In this document: piece by piece, positions 10,809-20,645 of the stretch
How positions within the stretch are numbered: position 1 is the stretch's first letter
How the letters are laid out: every line of letters starts with the position of its first letter
Assembly (NCBI GenBank): GCA_963575745.1
Contig: CAUYUJ010003080.1
Location: forward strand, 57,501-90,000
DNA: 32,500 nt
Direction: 5' to 3'
Origin: Prorocentrum cordatum
Taxonomy: Eukaryota; Sar; Dinophyceae; Prorocentrales; Prorocentraceae
Program-made: the position numbers and the translations under genes
The notes under the pieces: model-generated
What the model saw: the letters and a program-made list of their open reading frames with translations, nothing else
The model's database searches: none
What the model was told of the DNA's origin: nothing

Positions 10809-11945
10809 CTAGGCCTCCTTCTGGTCCAGAAGCGATTGAGCCTTCAGCTGGCGAGCGGTTTCTCTGCGAATATCCTCGCTTTCTTCGTCCGTTTTGCGAG
10901 TTGCCTCTCGTCGCTCGTCCTCCTCCGACTTCTGGTGCAGGTTCTTGGCCGCGTGATCCATCCTCTCCTTCATCTGATCGTTTCTAGTTGGAACTTCATC
11001 GCAGTGAATGAGAGCCAGGCTGGCGCCTTCCTGGTCGCGTCGTCGTTGTTGTTTGGCAGGCGGGGGCGGGGCCTCGCCCGCGCTTCTCGCCCGTCTCGCG
11101 GCTTCCCTGACAGCTCGCTCGGGGGCCATCAGTAGCGCGAGACGAGGAACTTCGCGGCGTCCTGCGCGCTGGCTGACATTCAACTCTGTCTCAGCCTCCG
11201 CGCGCGTCCGCGCCGGCCCCCTCGGGCGCGCCCGCTCGTGGCCAGGGTCGCGCGGCGGTCGCGCCGTGGGGCGGTGGGTCCCCGGCCGATGGTCACCGGG
11301 TAGTGCCTCGTATATAGCGTTGGCGTGCTCGGCGCCCGCTAGCGAGCGCGGCGCGACTTCGGCGGGGGATCGCCGCCCGCCCCTCTCCGTGCCCGCGGCG
11401 CGCAATCCCGCCAGCGATCCTCGTCGCGTCGTTGTCTTGGGCCTGTGTTGCGGGCTCGTGGCCCGATCTGCGGGCCCTGCCCTCGCCTTCCATGCCCGCG
11501 CAGCGCTTCGCGACATCGTCGTCCAGGCATGCGCCGCCAGGGCGGGGCTGTCGTAGTGCTTGCTCTGGCGGGAGATAATGGGATGTTGAGGGGCCTGCGG
11601 GTCTCCCGATATGATTGGGTAGACAATGCCGTCGCTGGATGGGGTGCCAATAGTCTGTGGTTCCAGCTCATCGCCGAGCATCGCGTCGACCTCCTCCTGG
11701 GCGGCCGGCACGGGCGACGCTTGAGACGACGGAGGAATACATGGCGAGTCGCATTGTATCACGTGCTCGACGCTCTCCAACGCGTCGCCGCGTTCCTGCT
11801 CGATGCCGAGCTCCTGGGGAATTTTGCGAAATCCTGCCCATGGTTCAGACGTCGTGGGCATCTGGAAATATGGGATTAGCGAGTCGTAAAAATTCCGCGC
11901 GAACTCCTCAAAACTGTTAGAAACATCGGTGTAAGAAGAAATCAT
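10809..11945 (-). pseudogene. Gag-like C-terminal, charged low-complexity segment
   Basis: A 378-codon open stretch following the remnant zinc-knuckle segment on the same strand. Its first ~40 residues are ordinary in composition (EEFARNFYDSLIPYF), the middle is Arg/Ala/Pro-rich, and the last ~70 residues are a strongly charged Glu/Lys/Arg/Gln helix typical of coiled coil. The high GC of the middle makes frames open by chance, so the product may be partly artefact. Position just after the gag zinc-knuckle remnant suggests it was the C-terminal part of gag or a gag-pol spacer. No enzyme motif is visible. Confidence 0.4.
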
Positions 11946-11960
11946 AGACGAATGAGCTGG

Positions 11961-12476
11961 TTAGCTCTCTGCGAAGAGATTGTCGCAATCAGCGTGCCCT
12001 AAAGAAGCTTGGCCAAAATGTGCTGCATCATCCCCATCTCCCTTTCGTTCCCCTTTGGTGCGCTGCGCTGCAAGGTGGTTGGGTGAAGCGCGTGTTTTGC
12101 GCGACATGCGACGGCCATCATCACCGATGGCGTTTCGTTTTCTACCTTTGCCTTTGCCGGTGGCGCGACGACCTCTGCTCCGGCCTTCGCCTCCGAAGAA
12201 ATCATCGTCGTTAGATGGGGGTGCTATGAATGCAGCGATGCCCTTGGCGTGTAACCTTGTCCTATGTCTAAATTTACCCTTTAATCCGCCCTTTGGTGCA
12301 TGGCGTACTCTACGCACGCGCCGCGCAGGCTTCTTCATGAACCTCCTCCACCTCCTCTTAGCATGACGGGTGACAAGATACAGGGAATCAGCTTGTCTAT
12401 GAACCCTACTCCTTCTGTAATTCTGCGTCAGTATCTGTGCCAGAGTCGAAAGTTGTGGCGCGTTCGCCCTGGCCAT
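11961..12476 (-). pseudogene. Gag zinc-knuckle segment, copy A (Cys residues lost)
   Basis: A 171-codon open stretch, rich in Arg/Lys/Gly, with GRRATGKGKGRKRNAIGDDG followed by SRKTRASPNHLAAQR. In gag proteins of this kind a CxxC...H...C zinc knuckle is expected at this point. Here the His is present but the Cys positions are Arg or Ser, whereas copy B still has one Cys (SCKTRASPNHL). The stretch is basic, consistent with an RNA-binding nucleocapsid-like region. Loss of the knuckle is inferred from this pattern. Confidence 0.55.
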
Positions 12477-13160
12477 CTTGGCCCCAGAAAGGTGGTGGTA
12501 GGCATGCTGGGTTAGTGGATGGTGTCCAGGCCCAGTCTTCGCTGGCAGCTGCCTGGCTGGCAGCCGCCTGGCCGGCGAGAAGGGCTGTCTTCAGTAGGGG
12601 TGTCTGACCGTATGTTGTGGCCAGTGGTCGTTCCAACGCCGCTGCCGCTGAGGAGTGCGAAGTCTGATTGGACGTTATTGTCGTGTGGTGCGTTGCCGCG
12701 CCCTCGTCCAAAAGCGCCGCCACGTTCCCAGGAGATTTGTTCGGCAACATGGCCGAATGATCGCATGCGCTCAAGTAGTGCGTGATGCTCTGCTTGGGTC
12801 CTGAACATTTTGGTGGTTTCGTGGCTATAGCATCTGGGATGCTCGTGCAGTCCCCATTTGAAGAGCACGAAGCAAAATCGTGGTTATGATCTGGACGTTG
12901 GGGATGCAGAATCCGACAGATTGCGCGTCTACCTTGGCCATCTTAAACCTAGCCACTGTCGCAACGATCCGTTCTCCTGCAGGCACGGTGGAGTCGATTA
13001 GTCGTGTGCCCGAGTCGAGTTGACGTTCGTCTGCGAGATGATCAAACTTACCACTCAATATGTACGTGATGTATGGTAGTGGATCGGTTCTAACACCGTT
13101 GATATATACAGCGTGGTTAATGATGTGTGATGGTATGCGAATTGCTATGATTCGTGCCAG
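12406..13160 (-). pseudogene. Gag middle segment, copy A
   Basis: Minus-strand frames here (12774-12406, 12868-12512 and 13058-12825) are fragments of one gag-like coding region. The 13058-12825 piece reads SGKFDHLADERQLDSG then a VATVARFKMAKVDAQ segment; the lower pieces contain an Ala/Ser/Thr-rich tract (AGQAAASQAAAS). The same pieces occur in copy B with a few residue changes. Multiple frame shifts are shared by both copies, so they predate the duplication. Confidence 0.5.
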
Positions 13161-13176
13161 TCCTGAGAAGGCCTGC

Positions 13177-14499
13177 TGGGCATCTGGGAATATGGCATTC
13201 GCGAGTCGTAGAAATTCCGCGCGAACTCCTCAAAACTGTTAGAAACATCGGTGTAAGAAGAAATCATCGACGAATGAGCTGGTTAGCTCTCTGCGAAGAG
13301 TTTGTCGCAATCAGCGTACCTAAAGAAGCTGGGCCAACATGTACTGCATCATCCCCATCTCCCTTTCCTTTCCCTTTGGTGCGCTGCGCTGCAAGGTGGT
13401 TGGGTGAAGCGCGTGTTTTGCACGACGTGCGACGGCCATCATCACCGATGGCGTTTCGTTTTCTACCTTTGCCCTTACCGGTGGCGCGACGACCTCTGCT
13501 CCGGCCTTCGCCTCCGAAGAAATCATCGTCGTTAGATGGGGGTGCTATGAATGCAGCGATGCCCTTGGCGTGTAACCTTTCCCTATGTCTAAATTTACCC
13601 TTTAATCCGCCCCTTGGTGCATAGCGTACTCTACGCACGCGCCGCACAGGCTTCTTCATGAACCTCCTCCACCTCCTCTTAGCATGACGGGTGACAAAAT
13701 ACAGGAAATCAGCTTGTCTATGAACCCTACTCCTTCTGGCAATTCTGCGTTAGTATCTGTACCAGAGTCGAAAGTTGTGGCGCGTTCGCCCTGGCCATCT
13801 TGGCCCCAGAAAGGTGGTGGTAGGTATGCTGGGTTAGTGGATGGTGTCCAGGCCCAGTCTTCGCTGGCAGCTGCCTGGCTGGCAGCCGCCTGGCCGGCGA
13901 GAAGGGCTGTCTTCAGTAGGGGTGTCTGACCATATGTTGTGGCCAGTGGTCGTTCCAGCGCCGCTGCCGCTGAGGAGTGCGTAGTCTGATTGGACGTTAT
14001 TGTAGTGTGGTGCGTTGCCGCGCCCTCGTCCAAAAGCGCCGCCCACGTTCCCAGGAGATTTTTCGGCAACATGGCCGAATGATCGCATGCGCTCAAGTAG
14101 TGCGTGATGCTCTACATGGGTCCTGAACATTTTGGTGGTTTCGTGGCTGTAGCATCTGGGATGCTCGTGCAGTCCCCATTTGAAGAGCACGAAACAAAAT
14201 CGTGGTTATGATCTGGACGTTGGGGATACTGAATCCGACAGATTGCGCGTCCACCTTGGCCATCTTAAACCTAGCCACTGTCGCAACGATCCGTTCTCCT
14301 GCAGGCACGGTGGAGTCGATTAGTCGTGTGCCCGAGTCGAGTTGACGTTCGTCTTCGAGATGATCAAACTTACCACTCAAAATGTACGTGATGTATGGTA
14401 TTGGATCGGTTCTAACACCGTTGATATATACAGCGTGGTTAATGATGTGTGATGGTATGCGAATTGCTATGATTCGTGCCAGTCCTGAGAAGGCCTGCT
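13177..14499. repeat. 1322-bp tandem duplication, copy B
   Basis: Second head-to-tail copy of 11855-13176. Homology ends at about 14499, where both copies read AAGGCCTGCT and the sequence then changes to a GGATGGCGGCCGC stretch. Because the sense strand is minus, copy B is the gag-proximal copy and connects to the gag N-terminal region at 14500-14813. Confidence 0.93.
13264..14380 (-). pseudogene. Gag middle and zinc-knuckle segment, copy B
   Basis: This repeats the content of copy A: 14380-14093 (SGKFDHLEDERQLDSG), 14096-13656 and 14190-13834 (Ala/Ser/Thr-rich), and 13659-13264 with the basic Gly/Arg/Lys region and the sequence SCKTRASPNHLAAQR. One Cys of the presumed knuckle remains here. 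Frame breaks are the same as in copy A with a few extra differences. Confidence 0.5.
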
Positions 14500-14813
14500 T
14501 GGATGGCGGCCGCTTGTTGCTGTGGTGTAAAGCGGCCGCTGCTAACGTTGAGCCGCGCGTGGACCTCTTGTACGCAGGTTCTGAAATGTACGCTGCCCGC
14601 AGGAGTCCCGGTGAGGTCCTCTAGTAAGCGTGGCGCCATCTGCAGCACGCTGCATGTGACCTACAGTAATCGCCCAAACAACCCATATGATGAGGAAAAT
14701 GGTGATCTTAAGATGGTGCCCGAAGGCGCCTGGCTCCTTTGGTTGTTATTGTTTCTGTGGGTGGTGGTCGTCCTTGAGATGTCGTAGTGGTGCTGGCTGC
14801 ATGTATCCATGCC
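14439..14813 (-). pseudogene. Gag N-terminal remnant
   Basis: A minus-strand ATG near 14813 opens a frame with a Thr/Asn-rich start (SRTTTTHRNNNNQRSQAPSG). After a frame change, a segment from about 14648 reads PRLLEDLTGTPAGSVHFRTC and continues QQQAAAIQAGLLRTG into copy B of the duplication. This is the most gag-proximal coding sequence before the leader and PBS. The exact start codon is uncertain. Confidence 0.45.
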
Positions 14814-15151
14814 TAGACTAGTGGTTAAGTGGTAGGTCGATTGCCAGGCTGAGTGTGCGCTTTGCGCGGAACGTAATGACGTAGAACCGTGCTGTGTATA
14901 TATGTATACATATGACCGAAGTAAGTAAGTAAGTAAGTTGCTAGTGGAACACCTCGGCGTGCTGGTATCGCCTGATCCACTGCTGGATACCAATTCGTTG
15001 CTGAGCATTGCCCGGTTGCAGCGTTGTACATGCCAGCTTTCCGGCTCTGTTCCCCGAAGGGACGTCGGCGCATGGTAGTCCAGATCGGTAATCGAAATAG
15101 TGCCGTGGAACAGTTGCAAGCAACAGAGCTAGCCACACAAGTGTGTAACCA

Positions 15152-15163
15152 GCTCCGCTACCA
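15152..15163 (-). other. Primer-binding site of the old element
   Basis: On the minus strand the sequence just inside the right LTR is TGGTAGCGGAGC, beginning with the TGG that pairs with the CCA end of a tRNA, two bases from the LTR end. It is identical to the site in the younger element at 29267-29278. The implied tRNA 3' end (GCTCCGCTACCA) has a discriminator A and a U at position 72, as in eukaryotic initiator tRNA-Met. Confidence 0.8.
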
Positions 15164-15165
15164 AA

Positions 15166-15374
15166 TGGAAAAGAAGCCATCGGAAGATGGTAAACCGTGA
15201 GGCTGATGTAGAAATATTTAGAAGCGCATAAGACCTCTTCCTCTACGCAATAGTCGCTAAGATCATATAGTGAGACTTGCTAACCATATCTTGGCGTCGG
15301 TACCCTGAACCAGAACGGCCGCGGATGCGCTCGCTCCTGCTTTGCCTCCGCTCGCTATCACGGTGGGAGATCCA
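15166..15374 (-). repeat. 5' LTR of the large old element
   Basis: About 209 bp, TG...CA on the plus strand, homologous but diverged relative to 133-331. The PBS lies immediately to its left, which fixes it as the 5' LTR of a minus-strand element. The similarity covers TGAGGCTGATGTAGAAA, ACGCARTAG and ATGCGCTCGCTCCTGCTTTG blocks. The right boundary is tentative. Confidence 0.68.
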
Positions 15375-15535
15375 GTTAAAGTAGAAGTGCCGAACTCGCC
15401 ATCGCGCAATCTGATCCTTCCCCCCTCCTCCCCTTCACCTACCCTCCTCATCATCCCCCGCCTCCTCCTGCTCCTGCTCCTGCTCCTCCTCCTCCTCCTG
15501 CTTGGATCTCTCTTCTTTGTCCCCTCTTCTTCTTC

Positions 15536-15670
15536 TTCATCACCATGATCATCACCATCACCATCATCACCACCATCATCATCATCACCATCATAAATCA
15601 TCATCCCCGCCACCATCAGCATCAACATCATCTCAATCAGCATCACCATCATCATCACCACCACCATCAT

Positions 15671-15712
<42 letters not shown>

Positions 15713-15976
15713 CATCAGCATCACCATCACCGCCACCATCAACATCATCCTAATCACCGCCATCCTCCTCCTCGTCGTCACTATCGTCATTGTCATCATC
15801 ATCACATTCCTCATCATCGTCATCATCATCATCATCGCCGTCGTGATCGTCATCATCGTCATCATCATCATCATCGTCATCGCCATCGAAAGCATCATCA
15901 TCACCATTACCACCATCATCACCACCATCGCCACCACCACCATCATCATCAGCATCATCATAATCTAATCTGATCT

Positions 15977-16069
<93 letters not shown>

Positions 16070-16145
16070 GATCACACTCATCATCACCACCACCGTCATC
16101 ATCATTATCACCATCATCGTCATTATCATCATCATCGGCAGCATC
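15536..16145. repeat. CAT/ATC trinucleotide microsatellite
   Basis: About 600 bp of imperfect ATC/CAT repeats with interspersed CAC and GTC variants; the stretch from about 15977 to 16068 is nearly pure (ATC)n. Open frames through it encode only His/Ile/Ser or Met/Val homopolymers and are not credited as genes. It lies just outside the 5' LTR of the old element and is preceded by a CTC/CTG-rich stretch at about 15420-15510. Confidence 0.95.
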
Positions 16146-16493
16146 TTCAGCTTCTTATCATGACTATAAGAACTCAGAACTCAATAGAAGATGCGCGGGT
16201 CGGTTTTCCCAACTAACTGCCGAACAAAGTGAGACTCTTGTCAGTGAACGTGAATCTGGACTCGACCTCCTGGGAGGAGGAGGAGGACGAGGAGGCTCTT
16301 GCGGCGCTCGGGTGAACTGACAAAAGGGTCAGCTGCCCCAACTCGCTCGCCACCCCGATGCGGAGGCCCCCGACGGACATCCCTGAGCGGATGAGGCCGC
16401 GGGGCAGGGCTGATATCCCTCACGTTGGGATCGCACTGGGCGGCGCTGTAATCAGGTCGGCATTCCATATGGTGCGCAAGACCCTTCAGGGCG

Positions 16494-16525
<32 letters not shown>

Positions 16526-17054
16526 GGGGATGAGTGAGAAGGGGGGGAGGGAAAGGGTACCACTCTTCCCTCTGTGCTGGCTGGACTTCAGAATCGCCGC
16601 TGTAGCCGGGCTGGCGGGGACATTCGCGTTGAATGCCAACTCGCCGCGCTTAGGTTTAATGGTTCAATAGGCCGAATTCCCTGTGCCAGGCCGCAGACCT
16701 TCAGGGCTCCTGCAGCGGATTCATCTCCGTGCTCCTGACCAGAGCCTCGAACACAGTCTCGAAGCATCCAGCCAATCCGCACGACGCGCTGGTCCAAGCG
16801 GGCTCGGGGCCGTCAACAGAAACTGCCCGCGACGAAAAACTGGTCATGGGGATGGGGCCGAGAGTTCTGGGGACCAAACTGGCTGCACGGGAGAGTGGCC
16901 CCAGGCAGGAGTGACCTCTGGAGCTGGGGGGGCAACTGTGGGCCCGCACCTAAGGCTCCTTCGCGTAACTGGCCCGCTCCTAAAGCAAAAGCATGAAGTG
17001 AGAGGCCCAGGGTCTGGATGCCCCGGGGGGGGGTACGTGAAAAATTGGCTCGAT
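16146..17054. other. No gene recognised
   Basis: Apart from a (GA)n run at about 16493-16520, nothing recognisable is seen. Short open frames exist on both strands, as expected at this GC content, but none has a domain, a consistent frame or a match to the other features of the window. Confidence 0.6.
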
Positions 17055-17230
17055 GCCCGACAACGAGCACTGTCAAGAACCGACAGAGGCTGCTGTCGGG
17101 CAGGCGCCCATTTGTCTCGAGCGGACAACGTCCGCGGCGACACTGGCAGTGAGTCCGGTTCAGAAATGGGCAGGATCTGATGTCGGTCTTCGTCCCCATT
17201 CTTTCCGTACCCGCTTCGATCGTACCGATG
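17055..17230 (+). repeat. Diverged inverted-repeat arm, left
   Basis: The reverse complement of this segment aligns with 18105-18280, including identical blocks CGGTACGATCGAAGCGGG and GTCGCCGCGGACGTTGTC. The rest aligns with many substitutions and small indels. The arms are about 0.9 kb apart. It looks like two copies of a dispersed repeat in opposite orientation; the family is unknown. Confidence 0.75.
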
Positions 17231-18104
17231 GGAGTCTGGCACAGCGTCGCCCGGCGATGGGTTTTGGGCTTGGCGTCGGGCGCTCTGCCTGCGCGTCTCG
17301 GCCTCTGGCCAGAGAAGGCGCCGAAACGGGCTCGGCAGACGGGGGGGCCTGCGCCGCGCCAGCCTGCTGAAAAGCTGTCCTCCCCGCTTCCTCTTCTTAG
17401 GCGTGTTTGTGGGAGCGAAAGCACGCAGCGTCAGCAATGCCAGCTTGTGTTTCTCAAATGGTGACCCCCCAGGGCTGATGAATAGACCCGCGTGGCGTGA
17501 CACTTGTGTAAGATCATGCGCGCCAGGAAGAGCTCGGGGGTGCCACCGCGCCGCGGATGAGGACAGACGACATGAACGACGCACCGCCTCCGAGGCGGAG
17601 CGCGCCCGCGGAGTGCAGCGCAGTGCACGTGTGAGTGTTGCGCACGTGCACTGCGGCTTCGTTCTTTCGCGGGCCCTGCGGCGCGCGCTGCCCTCTGCAT
17701 TGGGCTTGTGAGCGTGCGCCGCCCGAGGCCCGAGGCTTCGTTTGCTCGTCCGGCCTGCCTTTTCCCGAATGGCCGCCGTCGCGGCGGCGGCGGTGGCGAC
17801 GACGACCACGACAGAAGGGGGGGACGAGGACCGCCCGCCTTGGTCGGGTCGGACGAAAGAGGGGAAGAAAAGGGGGATTACGAAATCTGCTGCGTGCAGC
17901 TGGTTTCGGTCCCGCCGAGGGGCCTATTCCTCGACGCATGGTCGCCTTCGGCGCCAGGAGGCGCTAGGGAAAAATCAGCTACTCCATTACGTGAACTGGT
18001 TCGCGAACTCCCCCGTTGCTATCTCCCCCTTTCGTCCGGCCCGCCGTGCCAGTGGGCCAGCGAGCCAGCCGGCGCCTCCCTGGCTTTGGCCAGACATAAG
18101 CAAC
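17231..18104. other. No gene recognised; GC-rich spacer
   Basis: GC-rich sequence between the two inverted arms. Several long frames stay open on both strands for lack of AT-rich stops, with Arg/Ala/Pro-rich products. Around 17432-17449 the words AGCAATGCCAGCTTGTG recur inverted near 18822-18838, another hint of dispersed repeats. Nothing supports a gene. Confidence 0.55.
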
Positions 18105-18280
18105 TCTCCGGTACGATCGAAGCGGGCATGGAATGTGTCGGCAAGAACACCGACAGCAGTTCTGCATCATGTTGAACATGACTCTCTGTGGGCGTCGCCG
18201 CGGACGTTGTCAGTTCAGTTCGATGCAACGAGCCCCCTGCCCAACACCAGCCACTGTCGGTTTCGGCAAACATTTCCAAG
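18105..18280 (-). repeat. Diverged inverted-repeat arm, right
   Basis: Partner of 17055-17230 in opposite orientation. The best-preserved blocks are at about 18110-18128 and 18194-18212. Flanks do not continue the inverted match convincingly, so each arm is taken as a separate ~175-bp repeat copy. Confidence 0.75.
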
Positions 18281-19107
18281 TGGACGTCGTGCCCATTTTT
18301 CCCATGCCACGTTCGGACGCGCCGAGCCTCGCTCTGCGCCTGGCTGGCTCGCCTTTTTGGCCTGGCTGCGGGGCGCCGCGGTGGACGCATGTCCTGCGGG
18401 AAATGGGCCCTGGCAATTTTTGTTCCGCTTTCGGGTCCCCCGCCCTCGGCGGGCCCCGAGGCAGCCGCAAAACGACCGAGCTGGTCCTGGCGACGGGAGC
18501 TCCGCTCGACTGCGAAACAAGGAAAAACTTGGGCGGCGGGGGGGGGCGACGGTGGCGGCGGCGACAGCTCTTGCCTCTGCCGCCCCTCCCTCCTGCCCCC
18601 TCCTCCCCCCCCCCCCGCAGTCCGTGGCCATTCTGGCCCGAACGCCCCGCTGCAGCGGAGGCGCTGCTGCGCCTGTCGCCCTCTCCCTGGCGGCCGGGCG
18701 TCGGCGCAAATCACCGGCGGCGCCGCCGTGTGTTTCCATTTGGCGGGCGCACCCCTTGCGATTCGCAAGATCAGGGGGATCAATGTTTTCAAATCACGCG
18801 CCCCGCTTGTTCTTGTTAACCACAAGCTGGCATTGCAGGCCCGCGCCGAAGGCCCCACACGGCGCTCCCCGAGCAGAACAAGCGATGGGAAAGGCACCGA
18901 TGAACAAGAGAAAGAGGTGCAGCAGGATGGAAGCGCCTCCACGACATAATGGGCCCCCACCTCCTCTCTCCTCTGCCTGGAGGCGTCGAACCTCGAGGCG
19001 GGAGAGAGACGTGCTGCAGGGAGGGGCGAACGCGGCCTGGTGAGCACAGACCCGCCTGGCTTCCAGCCTGGAGGGAGGAGCCTGGCGAGCCCTGCCACCA
19101 CCTCCTG
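18281..19107. other. No gene recognised; GC-rich
   Basis: Very GC-rich, with C runs near 18605-18620. Long frames are open on both strands through here (one overlaps the CTC tract and gives a poly-Glu product), but no domain or consistent coding pattern is visible. I do not call a gene. Confidence 0.5.
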
Positions 19108-19330
19108 CTCCTCCTCTTCCTTTTCCTCCTCCTCCTCCTCCTCCTCCTCCTCCTCCTCTTCTTCCTCTTCCTCTTCCTCATGCCTTCTCCTCCTCCTCCT
19201 CCTCCTCCTGCTCCCCCTTCCCCTCCTGCTCCTCCTCCTCATTCTCCTCCTCCCTATCCTCTTCTTCTTCTTCTTCTTCTTCTTATTCCTCCTCCTCCCT
19301 CCTTGTTCTCCATCCTCCTCCTGCCATTGC
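19108..19330. repeat. CTC/CTT (GAG/AAG) low-complexity tract
   Basis: A polypyrimidine tract on the plus strand built from CTC, CTT and CCT units, with a pure CTT stretch near 19260-19285. On the minus strand it would read as Glu/Lys/Arg repeats. It lies downstream of the minus-strand CCCH zinc-finger gene, probably in its 3' flank. Confidence 0.93.
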
Positions 19331-19534
19331 CACAAGGGCGCCTCAGCAGGCTGATGGGCGCCCAGCTTGGCCCCAGTGGCCTGGGTATCCACCGCGCCAG
19401 ACAGGAGGGGCAAGAGGGCGCCCCGCCACGTGCGCACGCCTGTTGCGAGGCTCGAGGAGCACCTGCCCTCTGACTGGATGTGCATTCCGGAGGCAGCCGC
19501 GTTGGCATGCCGATCGGCAGTCCGCCTGACCTTT

Positions 19535-20083
19535 CTATTTGTTCCCACTGGGAGTCGCATTTGCCTGGGCGGTTATGACGTTGCGCACGTAGCACCCCTG
19601 CAGAGACGCCCGCTCCGATATCTCTCCCAGGCGCTGCATGACACCGTCGGCCCCAGACTGCAAGGCCTCCACCATGCTTCTGCACCGCTCGCGCTTGACC
19701 TTGCAGGGCCTCATCCGACGGGACGCCTGGTGGTCCAGGTGGCAGAACCGGCACGAGCCCTCGTCGATGCAGGAGCCCTTCTTCACGAAGTGGTGGCAAG
19801 GCCTGCACTGGCCGCTGTCGTGCAGCTCCTGGTTGTAGCACTGGCCGGGGGGCTCTTCCTGGGCGCCTCCCGGGAGAACCAAGAGATGCCGATACCGCCA
19901 GCTGCTCCCGCTCCCGGGGCGTGTTCTGACTAGAATTTCGAGGCGAGTCCAGCCGTGGCGACGAGGGCCTCCCATGAGGCCCCAAAAAACGGAAACGAGG
20001 GAAGTGTAGTCAGTGATCCGATGCCATGACTTTTTCAATGCGGAGTCCCTGGAAGTCCAGATCCCTTCCCCGAAGGTCAGCAT
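19535..20083 (-). CDS. CCCH-type zinc-finger protein
   Basis: A 182-residue frame from an ATG at 20083 to a stop at 19537-19535. It contains a canonical CCCH finger, C96-x8-C105-x5-C111-x3-H115, preceded by ELHDSGQCRPC and followed by a basic segment (RRMRPCKVKRERCRSMVEAL) with helical character. CCCH fingers of this spacing generally bind RNA, and short proteins with a single finger introduced by a S-G-x-C-x-P-C motif are frequent in dinoflagellates as I know them. The residues before about 70 look less protein-like, so an upstream intron and a different start are possible; the finger and the C-terminal part are the secure portion. No promoter or splice signal was fixed. It is the only gene recognised between the two retroelements. 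Confidence 0.7.
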   Translation of the reverse strand: MLTFGEGIWTSRDSALKKSWHRITDYTSLVSVFWGLMGGPRRHGWTRLEILVRTRPGSGSSWRYRHLLVLPGGAQEEPPGQCYNQELHDSGQCRPCHHFVKKGSCIDEGSCRFCHLDHQASRRMRPCKVKRERCRSMVEALQSGADGVMQRLGEISERASLQGCYVRNVITAQANATPSGNK

Positions 20084-20464
20084 TTCATCTCGAGTCGATA
20101 TTTAACACGGTCTCGGGGCCCGGCGAGGGCCCCAGAGGCTGAAAGCGTGGCGAAACTTTTGCGTCGATTTCGTCTATGCGCTGGAAGTCCGGACGTCGGT
20201 ACTGGGATGACCGCGGGGCTTACTACAGGGATGAGGGGGCTAACAATGGATGCTAAGGTGGGTTTAGTCTGGTGTGCGCCAACTGATGACCGACCGCCCC
20301 CGAAAATAAATCATTCCCCCACTTTCCCCCCTCATTTTTTATCCCGTGTCAATCGGATCCTGTTGTGGAGAAGGCGTGGAGGCCGAACTTGATATTCCCC
20401 AAGGAAAGTTGCGAATCGAAGTTGCTATCGTCTCGTGTTGACTAGCAACATCACTAAACACGCC
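20084..20464. other. No gene recognised
   Basis: Mixed-composition sequence upstream of the CCCH gene. It could contain its 5' exon or promoter, but no splice sites, spliced-leader acceptor or coding motif could be singled out. Confidence 0.5.
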
Positions 20465-20645
20465 GAGCATGGCATTGGTGGCCTCACCGTTTCAGCTTCC
20501 GCAAGCACGGGCGTGCGGCAGGGCTATGGGGTTCTCACCATATCAGTTGTCCCAAATCACAAACGTGCGGCAGGGCCACGGGGCTCTCACCTTCTCAACC
20601 GTTCCCGAGCCAGGAACGTGTGGCAGGGCCATGGGGACCGACTGG
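20465..20645. repeat. ~52-bp tandem repeat, about 3.5 copies
   Basis: The words CGTGCGGCAGGGC (20512), CGTGCGGCAGGGC (20564) and CGTGTGGCAGGGC (20617) recur at spacings of 52 and 53 bp, each followed by a TGGGG/CGGGG word and, in the first two units, TCTCACC. A weaker first unit begins at about 20467. Inter-unit identity is moderate. Confidence 0.8.

Larger units (their letters stand above)
11855..13176. repeat. 1322-bp tandem duplication, copy A
   Basis: This unit starts at TGGGCATCTGG and recurs head-to-tail at 13177 with only scattered substitutions and 1-bp indels. Both copies contain the gag middle and the remnant zinc-knuckle region of the old element on the minus strand. The duplication is a simple segmental tandem duplication within the element, younger than the LTR divergence. 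Confidence 0.93.
133..15374 (-). mobile_element. Large old copia-type LTR retrotransposon, degenerate
   Basis: About 15.2 kb bounded by two diverged direct repeats (133-331 and 15166-15374), with a primer-binding site just inside the right repeat, so the element reads on the minus strand. Order in the sense direction: 5' LTR, PBS, gag remnant, long unassigned middle, methyltransferase-like domain, Cys/His linker, integrase, linker, reverse transcriptase, 3' LTR. Integrase before RT is the Ty1/copia order. Nearly every module has stops or frameshifts, and the integrase and RT active sites are damaged, so it is not autonomous. The LTRs are visibly diverged, indicating great age. That all parts belong to one insertion is inferred from strand, order and the flanking LTRs; the 5.7-10.8 kb middle could include nested insertions. 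No target-site duplication or polypurine tract was resolved. Confidence 0.72.

Noticed and set aside
15263-15973. Poly-His, poly-Met/Val frames
   Set aside because: Direct translation of the CAT/ATC microsatellite and adjacent CTC stretch; no non-repeat protein sequence.
17742-19043. 433-codon plus-strand frame
   Set aside because: Arg/Ala/Pro-rich composition, no domain, overlaps the repeat arm and competes with open frames on the other strand.
18019-19560. 513-codon minus-strand frame with a poly-Glu tract
   Set aside because: It runs through the CTC microsatellite and very GC-rich DNA, has no domain, and a similarly long frame is open on the opposite strand; best explained by lack of stops.
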